Below, piece after piece: positions 1-5,581 of a stretch of 7,165 nucleotides of DNA. Position 1 is the stretch's first letter, and every line of letters starts with the position of its first letter. Source of the stretch: Actinomycetota bacterium (GTDB taxonomy: Bacteria > Actinomycetota > Thermoleophilia > Solirubrobacterales > Solirubrobacteraceae); contig WLNV01000076.1 of the NCBI GenBank assembly GCA_009699615.1, positions 1 to 7,165 of the forward strand, in the 5' to 3' direction. A program made the position numbers and the translations under genes. Under the pieces are notes generated by a model. It worked only from the letters and a program-made list of their open reading frames with translations, did no database searches and was not told where the DNA came from.

Positions 1-1176
1 GCCTCAGAGAACTTCGTTCCCGAGGCGGTTCTCGAATGCCAAGGCAGCGTTCTCACCAACAAGTATGCCGAGGGCTACCCGGGAAAGCGCTACTACGGCG
101 GCTGCGAGTTTGTCGATGTCGCCGAGCAGCTCGGGATCGATCGCGCGAAGGAGCTGTTCGGAGCCGATCACGCCAACGTCCAGCCTCATTCCGGGGCATC
201 GGCCAATGCCGCCGTCTACCACGCGCTGCTGAAGCCGGGCGACACGCTGATGGGGCTTGCGTTGGCCCATGGCGGTCACCTCAGTCATGGGATGAAGATC
301 AACATGTCGGGGCGTCTCTACGACATCGCCGCCTACGAAGTCAGCCCTGACGACTACCTGATTGACATGGACGCAGTTGCCGAGGTGGCCCGCGAACGTA
401 AACCGAAGATGATCATTGCTGGCTGGTCCGCCTACCCGCGCTTTCTCGACTTCGCGCGCTTCCGTGAGATCGCCGATGAGGTCGGCGCGCTGCTCTTGGT
501 CGACATGGCGCACTTCGCTGGGCTTGTCGCCGGAGGGGTTCACCCAAGCCCGGTCCCTTACGCCGATGTCGTCACCACGACGATTCACAAGACTCTCGGC
601 GGCTCGCGCGGGGGAATGATCCTCTGCCGTGAGGAGCACGCCAAGGCGATCGATTCGGGAGTCTTCCCCGGTCAGCAGGGTGGCCCGCTGATGCACATCA
701 TCGCCGGAAAGGCGGTTGCGCTAGGCATTGCCCAGACCGACGAGTTCCGCGAGCGTCAGGTCCGCACTGTCGAAGGCGCACGCGCCGTAGCTGCGGCGAT
801 TCTCGACTCGGCTGCCGCGCAGGAGGGTGTCACCGTGCTGACCGGTGGGACCGACGTTCACCTAGTGCTTGTTGACCTCCGCGACTCGCAGATCGACGGT
901 CAGCAGGCTGAGGACCGCCTGCATGAGATTGGCATCACCGTCAACCGCAACTCGGTTCCGTTCGATCCTCGTCCGCCGATGGTTACCAGCGGTCTGAGGA
1001 TCGGAGCCAGTGCGCTGGCGACGCGAGGGCTGCAGGTCGATGACTTCAGTGAGATCGGCCAGATCATCGCGATCGCTTTGACCGACGAATTCGAGAGTCG
1101 CCGCCCTGAGCTTGCCGAGCGCGTCAGCGCGCTCGCCGACCGCTACCCGCTTTACGAGCACCTAACTCCCGCTTGA
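1..1176 (+). CDS. glyA: Serine hydroxymethyltransferase, 5'-truncated by window edge
   Basis: This cytosolic PLP enzyme interconverts serine plus tetrahydrofolate with glycine plus 5,10-methylene-tetrahydrofolate, the main source of one-carbon units. The window opens in frame at the ASEN motif that sits near residue 34 of E. coli GlyA, so about 33 N-terminal residues are missing and 391 remain. Visible family blocks, in fragment numbering, are NKYAEGYPGKRYYGG (about 20-34), the PHSG block (about 61-64), AHGGHLSHG (about 88-96) and VDMAHFAGLVAGG (from about 168). The PLP-binding stretch TTTIHKTLGGSRGG has its Schiff-base lysine at codon 589-591. Further on are FPGQQGGPLMH and NRNSVPFDPRPPMVTSGLRIG. 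Nothing catalytic appears to be lost within the window. The wecA-like gene follows after 46 nt on the same strand. Family identity is very secure, since the sequence is collinear with GlyA to the stop. Confidence 0.98.
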   Translation, partial: ASENFVPEAVLECQGSVLTNKYAEGYPGKRYYGGCEFVDVAEQLGIDRAKELFGADHANVQPHSGASANAAVYHALLKPGDTLMGLALAHGGHLSHGMKINMSGRLYDIAAYEVSPDDYLIDMDAVAEVARERKPKMIIAGWSAYPRFLDFARFREIADEVGALLLVDMAHFAGLVAGGVHPSPVPYADVVTTTIHKTLGGSRGGMILCREEHAKAIDSGVFPGQQGGPLMHIIAGKAVALGIAQTDEFRERQVRTVEGARAVAAAILDSAAAQEGVTVLTGGTDVHLVLVDLRDSQIDGQQAEDRLHEIGITVNRNSVPFDPRPPMVTSGLRIGASALATRGLQVDDFSEIGQIIAIALTDEFESRRPELAERVSALADRYPLYEHLTPA

Positions 1177-1182
1177 AGCGAA

Positions 1183-1209
1183 TAGAGCGCCGCGCCGCAG
1201 GGCGCTTTA
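1183..1209 (+). terminator. Hairpin in glyA-wecA gap, possible weak terminator
   Basis: The arms 1183-1191 (TAGAGCGCC) and 1201-1209 (GGCGCTTTA) pair over 9 positions with one G-U pair, around a 9-nt loop. A competing smaller hairpin is 1192-1196 with 1201-1205. The stem starts 6 nt after the glyA stop. The 3' arm holds only a three-T run and no U-tract follows, so it may only partly separate glyA from the wecA-like gene, or may stabilise the 3' end of the glyA message. Confidence 0.35.
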
Positions 1210-1222
1210 GGCTTGGCGACGG

Positions 1223-2428
1223 ATGACTGAGCGCGACGCGATCCTTGCCTTCGTCGTTGCCTTCGTCGTCGCCGTCGCGCTAACGCCGCTGACGGCGAGG
1301 CTGGGGCGTCGCGTTGGAGCAGTAGACCAGCCGCGCGAGCGCGGCCTCTCTGAACACCCGACGCCGCTGCTCGGCGGCCTGGCAATCCTCGCTGCGGTAC
1401 TGGTTGCGAGCTTCGTCTTCCTCGACCCTGGAGCGGCAGATGACGAGAAGATCCGCGGCATCCTTGCCGGCGCAATCATCATCACTCTGGTAGGGGCGCT
1501 CGACGATCGGTTTGATCTGCCTGCTCCGGTCAAATTCATCGGCCAGGTGGTTGCGGCAACGATTCCCGTCGTCGCGGGGGTTGAGGTCGCGAACATCACG
1601 CTCCCGTTCCTTGGCGCCGTTGATCTCGGCGCACTCGGCGCTCCGCTGACGGTGCTTGGGATCGTCTTCGTGATCAACGTTGTCAACTTCTCCGACGGAG
1701 TCGATGGCCTCGCGGCCGGCGTCTGCGCGATCAGCGCCGTCGCCTTTTCGATCATTGCTTTCGACCTCGGCCGCGGTTCCGCAGCGGTGCTTGCGGCGAT
1801 CATCGCCGGCGCGGCGGCAGGCTTTCTTGTATTCAACTTCCACCCGGCGAAGGTCTTCATGGGCGATGCCGGCTCCAACCTGCTCGGTTTGCTGCTCGCC
1901 TGCGTGGCGGTCGAGGGCGCCGTCAAGACGCAGGTCGTACTCGCGCTCGTCTTCCCGCTGCTCGTGCTGGCCGTGCCGTTCCTCGACACGACCTTTGTTG
2001 TGCTGAAGCGGCTCAAGTACGGGCGGCCGGTCTACGTCGCCGATCAGAGTCACTTCCACCACCGCATGAACCGAATTGGCTTCAGCCAGCGCAAGACGGT
2101 GCTCTACCTCTACGCCTGGACGCTTCTCGTTGCCAGCTTTGCGGTGGCGCTGCGCTTCGTGCCCTACTCCGATGGCGCAGGGCATCTGAACCTGGGTTGG
2201 ACTCTGGTCCTCGCCGCCGCAGGGCTGGGAGTTGTCGCGGCCAGCGTCTATCTCGTCTACGTGCTCGAGATCCTCAAGTTCCGGCGTCTGCGCGAGCGTC
2301 GTCTGCGTCGCGCCGACCCGCAGCTCTCAGAGGAAGAGCTGGCGCGCGATGTCGTGACCAAACTTGAGACCGGCCAGTTCGACGTCGTCAACCTCGACGA
2401 CCCGGCTGAGACTCAGCTCGATCCGTAG
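1223..2428 (+). CDS. wecA: WecA/TagO-like polyprenyl-phosphate GlcNAc-1-phosphate transferase
   Basis: This integral membrane enzyme transfers a sugar-1-phosphate, probably GlcNAc-1-P from UDP-GlcNAc, to undecaprenyl or decaprenyl phosphate. That is the first lipid-linked step of cell-envelope glycan synthesis. The 401-residue protein has about ten or eleven hydrophobic segments. It shows the superfamily's cytosolic motifs in order: LSEHPTPLLGG (42-52), the Mg-binding pair D94-D95 in GALDDRFDL, NVVNFSDGVDGLAAG (152-166) with N155, D158 and D161, GDAGS (214-218), and the histidine motif DQSHFHH (274-280). The histidine motif separates WecA/TagO-type enzymes from the peptidoglycan enzyme MraY. 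After the last helix (to about 350) comes an Arg-rich then acidic cytosolic tail (about 353-401) of unknown role. The ATG at 1223 has only a weak upstream GGCGACGG. The place between glyA and the atp operon matches the actinobacterial arrangement. Superfamily is certain; the exact sugar donor is inferred. Confidence 0.93.
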   Translation: MTERDAILAFVVAFVVAVALTPLTARLGRRVGAVDQPRERGLSEHPTPLLGGLAILAAVLVASFVFLDPGAADDEKIRGILAGAIIITLVGALDDRFDLPAPVKFIGQVVAATIPVVAGVEVANITLPFLGAVDLGALGAPLTVLGIVFVINVVNFSDGVDGLAAGVCAISAVAFSIIAFDLGRGSAAVLAAIIAGAAAGFLVFNFHPAKVFMGDAGSNLLGLLLACVAVEGAVKTQVVLALVFPLLVLAVPFLDTTFVVLKRLKYGRPVYVADQSHFHHRMNRIGFSQRKTVLYLYAWTLLVASFAVALRFVPYSDGAGHLNLGWTLVLAAAGLGVVAASVYLVYVLEILKFRRLRERRLRRADPQLSEEELARDVVTKLETGQFDVVNLDDPAETQLDP

Positions 2429-2437
2429 ACAGATCGA
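2405..2437. terminator. Nested inverted repeats at convergent wecA/TetR ends
   Basis: Two inverted repeats lie across the overlapping stop codons of the convergent genes. GCTGAG-A-CTCAGC (2405-2417) is a perfect 13-nt palindrome, and TCGATC (2418-2423) pairs with GATCGA (2432-2437) around 8 nt. Either could fold in RNA from both strands, as expected for a bidirectional terminator. No T-tract is present on either side, so intrinsic termination is only a possibility. Confidence 0.3.
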
Positions 2438-3030
2438 ACCCAGATCTCGACCAGCGCCGCGATCAGTTCGTCGTCGGCGGGCCTACCTTGCTGGAGGATC
2501 TGCTGGCTGAGCGTCCCCTCCGTCATCCAAGTCAACGCGAAAGCCGTCGCTTGAGGGTTGCTGCAGGTCGCGAGCCCGGCAGCCTGCTCTTCGAGGATCC
2601 GCTCTTCGGTCGCCTCGAGGAATTGGCCGATCAGGTTCTGCCAGTGGTCTGCGACGAGTTCGTCGTAAGCGGCGACTTCGCCGAGTGCCTTCAGCAGCAC
2701 TGCGTGCTCACCGAACAGCCGCGCCACGTTGGAGAGCGCACGCTCCAGACGGACGGCCGGTTCTCCTTCACCTGACCACCAGAGATTGGCCTGCTCGAGC
2801 AGTAGCCCGTTGACGTCGGCCGTCAAGGCCATCAGCAGCTCGCGCTTGTCGGAGAAGTAGAAGTAGAAGGCGGTGCGCGTGATCCCCGCCTGCTTGGCGA
2901 TCCGTTCAACGCCGAGGTCGGCGAATGACGCACCTTCGGCTAGCAGCGTTTCTGTCGCATCGAGCAGCGCGGCCTCGACGGCCGCGCGCTTGGCGGTCGG
3001 CGCACTGCTCTCTCTCGCTTGGGAGGCCAT
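2413..3030 (-). CDS. TetR-family transcriptional regulator, EthR-like
   Basis: This is a 205-residue one-component repressor-type DNA-binding protein. The N-terminal TetR helix-turn-helix spans about 36-67, with VERIAKQAGITRTAFYFYF (41-59) forming the recognition region and DKRELLMAL following. From recall, the protein resembles mycobacterial EthR at both ends. The AGI-R-FYFYF block matches the EthR recognition helix, and the C-terminal ALTWMTEGTLS...LVEIWVRSVYG matches the EthR stretch ending IWVTSIYG. The middle holds several tryptophans (84, 85, 130, 168), as might line a hydrophobic ligand pocket. The chosen ATG at 3028-3030 places the HTH at the normal distance. An upstream in-frame start at 3144 would add 38 low-complexity residues and run into the hydrolase gene, so it was rejected. 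No clear SD is seen. The gene diverges from the hydrolase and its 3' end overlaps the wecA-like gene by 16 nt. The ligand is unknown. Confidence 0.92.
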   Translation of the reverse strand: MASQARESSAPTAKRAAVEAALLDATETLLAEGASFADLGVERIAKQAGITRTAFYFYFSDKRELLMALTADVNGLLLEQANLWWSGEGEPAVRLERALSNVARLFGEHAVLLKALGEVAAYDELVADHWQNLIGQFLEATEERILEEQAAGLATCSNPQATAFALTWMTEGTLSQQILQQGRPADDELIAALVEIWVRSVYGSS

Positions 3031-3041
3031 TGGATCGAGGC

Positions 3042-3068
3042 TACCAGCGGTACGGCCGAATACCAGCG
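3042..3068. promoter_or_regulatory. Candidate TetR operator repeats in divergent gap
   Basis: TACCAGCG occurs twice, at 3042-3049 and 3061-3068, 19 bp apart. The complementary half GGTA (3049-3052) lies between them. This forms TACC-AGC-GGTA (3042-3052) and an imperfect GCGGTA-N8-TACC palindrome. The block is 12-38 nt upstream of the regulator start and 62-88 nt upstream of the hydrolase start, where a shared autoregulatory operator would sit. EthR itself is known to occupy a long repeat-containing intergenic operator. Binding is inferred from position and symmetry only. Confidence 0.35.
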
Positions 3069-3129
3069 CTGTCGGGTCCAATACGTGCCTGCCCGGCGGC
3101 CGTCCTACCCGCCCCGTACGGTTCCACCG

Positions 3130-3933
3130 ATGAGCAACGACCATGGGCCCGAACTCTGGCGTGAGGGCCGCGGCGCGGCCGAAGCCTTCTCGCTCCTACG
3201 CAGCCCACTCTGGCGCGGCCACGGCGTTGAGCGCGGCGACGGACAGCCGGTGATGCTGATCCCAGGCTTCCTCGCCGGCGACCGCTCGCTGGCGCTGATG
3301 GGTCAGTGGCTGAGGCGAATCGGCTACAGAACGCACGGCTCGGGAATCAGCGCCCACGTAGGCTGCTCGGAGGAGACGGTCAACGAGATTGAGCAGCGCG
3401 TAATCGCCCTCAGCGAGCGCTACGGGCAGCCAGTTGCGCTGATCGGCCAGAGCCGCGGTGGAAGCTGCGCGCGCGTGCTCGCCGTGCGTCAGCCCGACAG
3501 GATCAACCGTGTGATTGGCCTCGGTTCGCCTCTGGTTGCGCAGATGGAGGACTTCCACATGCTGTTGCGGATTCAGATCCGCGCCCTTCAGGGCGCTCAG
3601 CGCCTTGGCGCGCCGGGGCTGATCGGCGAGGCCTGCGAGCGCAGTTGGCAGGCCTACAGCTTCGGCCTTGAACCAACCGGTTGTTGTAGTCAGTTCTGGA
3701 GCGATCTTGACGAGGACATGCCGGCGCGGACTCTGTTCGCGTCAATCTTCTCGCGCAGCGACGGCGTTCTCAACTGGCGCGCGTGCCTTGATCCGCAGGC
3801 GGTTCACGTCGAGGTCAACAGCTCGCATTGCGGAATGGCGGTCAATCGCGAGGTCTACCAGCAGGTCGGGAATCTGCTTCAAGTCGAGCTTGCCGGTGGC
3901 GCTCGTCAGCGGCTGCGCGCGGTCGCAGCCTGA
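3130..3933 (+). CDS. Alpha/beta hydrolase fold protein (esterase/lipase-like)
   Basis: This 267-residue protein is a probable ester or lipid hydrolase with unknown substrate. The fold is shown by the early VMLIPGF strand-loop (41-47), where the oxyanion hole is expected, and the nucleophile elbow GQSRGG with S108. The late FSRSDGVLNW segment offers D211, and VEVNSSHCGM offers H233, giving a complete Ser-Asp-His triad in the right order and spacing. No signal peptide or membrane helix is visible, so it is probably cytosolic. It has seven cysteines, including a CC pair at 185-186. The ATG at 3130 gives the whole fold. An in-frame start at 3019 would add 37 non-conserved residues and overlap the divergent regulator, so it is unlikely. 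There is no recognisable SD. The neighbouring EthR-like regulator probably controls it. Fold and catalytic class are secure; function is not. Confidence 0.88.
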   Translation: MSNDHGPELWREGRGAAEAFSLLRSPLWRGHGVERGDGQPVMLIPGFLAGDRSLALMGQWLRRIGYRTHGSGISAHVGCSEETVNEIEQRVIALSERYGQPVALIGQSRGGSCARVLAVRQPDRINRVIGLGSPLVAQMEDFHMLLRIQIRALQGAQRLGAPGLIGEACERSWQAYSFGLEPTGCCSQFWSDLDEDMPARTLFASIFSRSDGVLNWRACLDPQAVHVEVNSSHCGMAVNREVYQQVGNLLQVELAGGARQRLRAVAA

Positions 3934-3934
3934 A

Positions 3935-3951
3935 GGCCGATTCGGCCGATT
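3935..3951. repeat. Short palindrome and tandem repeat after hydrolase stop
   Basis: GGCCGATT occurs twice with a one-base spacer (3935-3942 and 3944-3951). The junction forms the near-palindrome GGCCGA-T-TCGGCC (3935-3947). It begins one base after the hydrolase stop codon, in the 122-bp gap before the atp operon. It could be a short termination or processing hairpin, but the stem is at most 5 bp with a 3-nt loop and has no T-run. The rest of the gap holds only the -10-like element described separately. Confidence 0.3.
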
Positions 3952-4042
3952 GTGGCAGGCGATACGAAGTCCGACGAGCAGGCCGCACCGCGCAGCGATG
4001 CGATACTCTCGGCCAGATTCCGGCGCGACTCTCTGCCGGCCG

Positions 4043-4048
4043 TATTTT
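4043..4048 (+). promoter_or_regulatory. Candidate -10 element for the atp operon
   Basis: TATTTT lies 7 nt before the ATG at 4056 and matches 4 of 6 positions of the TATAAT consensus. Transcription starting about 7 nt downstream would begin at 4055-4056, essentially on the start codon, giving a leaderless mRNA. This fits the lack of any SD before 4056. No good -35 is present; TTCCGG at 4018-4023 (19-bp spacer) is the best available. Leaderless genes are common in Actinobacteria. The element is short and could be chance. Confidence 0.35.
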
Positions 4049-4055
4049 CCCCCAA

Positions 4056-4292
4056 ATGTCACTAACCACTTCGACCCAGCCAGCCTCCGCCATCAGCGAG
4101 CAATCATCAAAGCCGACGATGCGCGCAGCCAATGCGGGAATCATGCTGCTCGTTGTGGTCTGCCTCTGCGCACTTGTCGGCTACGGACTCGGTTCGCTGG
4201 TCGGCCTTCCTATCGCGATCGGCCTCGCCGGCCTGATCATCGGGCCGATCGTGGGAATCGCTTTCGTCCGCGCGCGCTTCCGTGACCTCTAA
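4056..4292 (+). CDS. AtpZ/AtpI-like small membrane protein at head of atp operon
   Basis: This 78-residue protein has a polar N-terminal region (about 1-25, rich in Ser, Thr and Ala) followed by two membrane helices at about 28-47 and 51-71, and a basic end with R72, R74 and R76. The glycine pattern GYGLGSLVG...GLAGLIIGPIVG resembles AtpZ-type proteins, which sit before atpI/atpB in many bacteria and are linked to ATP synthase assembly or Mg2+/Ca2+ handling. The reading frame stays open upstream into the hydrolase gene, but those residues look like non-coding translation. The ATG at 4056 is therefore preferred; later ATGs at 4119 and 4143 would remove some or all of the tail. There is no SD, and a leaderless start is possible. 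The next gene begins 4 nt after the stop, or overlaps it if a GTG is used. Function is inferred from size, topology and position. Confidence 0.7.
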   Translation: MSLTTSTQPASAISEQSSKPTMRAANAGIMLLVVVCLCALVGYGLGSLVGLPIAIGLAGLIIGPIVGIAFVRARFRDL

Positions 4293-4296
4293 GTCG

Positions 4297-4665
4297 ATGC
4301 CCTACCTGCGCTACGCCGACCTGATTCTGCTCGCCGCCGCTTTGCCGGTGTTCCTGCTCGCCGGCTGGCCGATGCTCGGTTACCTCGGTGGCGCTTTCGC
4401 TTGGTGCGCCCAGCGCGCAGTCCAGGCGTGGACGAACAAGAAGGCGCAGGAGTCCGACAATCCTGCTCGCGTAGCGGGCATCGTCACCGGCTCGATGATC
4501 GGCCGCGGCTGGTTGGTAGCGCTCTCGATCTTTGGCGTTGGCATGATCGAGAACGACGCTGGCCTTGCCGCAGGCGTGCTCTTCATCATCGTCTTCACCT
4601 TCTACTTCACGGTCTCGATCGCTACGCGGCCGTTCGATCAACCGAAGACTGGCTCGACGGCATGA
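4297..4665 (+). CDS. AtpI-like four-helix membrane protein upstream of atpB
   Basis: This is a small hydrophobic protein of 122 residues. From the ATG there are four likely membrane helices: about 8-22 (LILLAAALPVFLLAG), 26-45, 71-85 (GWLVALSIFGVGMIE) and 89-107 (LAAGVLFIIVFTFYFTVSI). That is the topology of ATP synthase protein I, which assists c-ring assembly in some bacteria. Sequence similarity to classical AtpI is weak by eye, so the name rests mainly on topology and place: its stop overlaps the atpB start in an ATGA junction, implying translational coupling. An alternative GTG start at 4282 would add five residues and overlap the previous gene by 11 nt. Neither start has an SD. It could be a lineage-specific ATP synthase accessory protein rather than a true AtpI. 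Confidence 0.65.
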   Translation: MPYLRYADLILLAAALPVFLLAGWPMLGYLGGAFAWCAQRAVQAWTNKKAQESDNPARVAGIVTGSMIGRGWLVALSIFGVGMIENDAGLAAGVLFIIVFTFYFTVSIATRPFDQPKTGSTA

Positions 4666-5567
4666 TCAAGGCTCGTCTCTTCGCCGTCGCCGCGACGTTC
4701 GGCGCAGTCCTCGCCTCGCCAGCGGGCGCCTTCGCTCTGAACGTCAACGAGAGTTACCACCCGCAAGACGAGTTTGAACTTGTGCCGTGGATCAGCATCG
4801 AGATCTTCGGGATCGACATGTCGATCAACAAGGCCGTGGTGTACGTCATCGTTGCAGCCGCGCTTTCCTGCGTCACGCTGATCTACATAGGCCATCGAAT
4901 GAAGATGAAGCCGGGCCGCATCCAGGCTGCGGTCGAGATGTACTACGGCTTGATCGAGAGCATCACGAAGGGCAACCTCAGCGGCGCAATGATCAACCGC
5001 TGGTTCCCGTTCCTAGCCACGCTCTTCCTCTTCATCTGGTACTCGAACATGATCGGTTACATCCCGCTGCCGACGAACACGCTCGAGCCGTTCATGATCT
5101 TTGGCTTTGAGATTCCGTCGTTGGCGCTTTACGCCGCGACCGCCAACATCTCGGTTCCGCTCGTTCTAACGCTCGTCGTCGTGATCAGCTACCACTTCGA
5201 AGGGATCCGCGCCAAGGGTCCGATCAAGTACCTCAAGGGATGGATTCCGGCTGGAGTCGAAGGCCCAGCGGCAGTCCCAATCTTCTTCATCGAGGTGATC
5301 TCGCAGTTCGTCCGGATCGTCTCGCTCTCAGTTCGTCTCTTCGCCAACATCCTCGCCGGACACCTGCTGATTCTGTTCATGGGCGGCGGCCTAGTCGTGC
5401 TGCTCAACTTGGCTCTCCTAGGGTCACTGATCCTCGGCCTCGTGACCGGTACTCTGGCCGTAGCCTTCTTCATCTTTGAGGTCGGCCTTGTAGCGACACT
5501 TCAAGCCTTTATCTTCACCATCCTGGCAGCGATCTACCTCGGCGGCGCCGTCGCCGAAGAACACTAA
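4662..5567 (+). CDS. atpB: F-type ATP synthase subunit a
   Basis: Subunit a is the Fo stator protein that provides the two proton half-channels against the c-ring. The 301-residue product has the classical core: ITKGNLSGAMINRWFPFLATLF with a following NMIGYIP, then EVISQFVRIVSLSVRLFANILAGH with the essential arginine at R225 (E. coli R210), N229, and H234 where E. coli has E219. The last helix FEVGLVATLQAFIFTILAAIYL carries E273 and Q281. The N-terminus is unusual. Residues 1-23 are basic, then hydrophobic, ending in a PAGA / A-x-A-like site, as in a cleavable signal peptide; about 20 periplasmic-type residues follow before the first core helix (about 57-76). The ATG at 4662 overlaps the preceding stop by 4 nt. 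The frame is open further upstream, but that part is a shadow of the previous gene. No good SD is present, so coupling is likely. Confidence 0.97.
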   Translation: MIKARLFAVAATFGAVLASPAGAFALNVNESYHPQDEFELVPWISIEIFGIDMSINKAVVYVIVAAALSCVTLIYIGHRMKMKPGRIQAAVEMYYGLIESITKGNLSGAMINRWFPFLATLFLFIWYSNMIGYIPLPTNTLEPFMIFGFEIPSLALYAATANISVPLVLTLVVVISYHFEGIRAKGPIKYLKGWIPAGVEGPAAVPIFFIEVISQFVRIVSLSVRLFANILAGHLLILFMGGGLVVLLNLALLGSLILGLVTGTLAVAFFIFEVGLVATLQAFIFTILAAIYLGGAVAEEH

Positions 5568-5571
5568 GGAG
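5566..5571 (+). promoter_or_regulatory. Strong ribosome binding site of atpE
   Basis: AAGGAG overlaps the atpB stop codon and lies 10 nt before the GTG at 5582. It decides the atpE start: the internal ATG at 5660 has no comparable signal. It is the best-placed SD in the window. Confidence 0.75.
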
Positions 5572-5581
5572 CAACAAGACA

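Noticed and set aside
4..696. 230-residue minus-strand open frame opposite glyA
   Set aside because: It is fully inside the well-conserved glyA coding sequence and shows no family motif; it is a codon-bias shadow.
1207..2185. Long minus-strand open frames opposite the wecA-like gene (up to 301 residues)
   Set aside because: The plus strand carries every WecA motif in order. The antisense translations are low-complexity, rich in Arg, Ser, Ala and Asp, with no recognisable domain; long antisense frames are expected in GC-rich coding DNA.
3019..3129. Extended N-terminus for the hydrolase from 3019
   Set aside because: It would overlap the divergent regulator start and consists of unconserved Pro/Arg-rich residues; the fold starts after Met at 3130.
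3031..3129. Sigma-70-type promoters for the divergent regulator and hydrolase
   Set aside because: Only poor matches were found (for example TTGGAC on the minus strand with a 14-nt spacer), so no promoter is called although one must exist nearby.
3668..4285. 205-residue plus-strand frame spanning the hydrolase end and the AtpZ-like gene
   Set aside because: It is out of frame with both supported genes, very rich in Arg and Ser, and lacks hydrophobic or domain structure.
4401..4661. Upstream extension of the atpB reading frame
   Set aside because: The translation is Arg/His-rich and is the shadow of the four-helix protein gene; the ATGA junction at 4662 gives the natural start.
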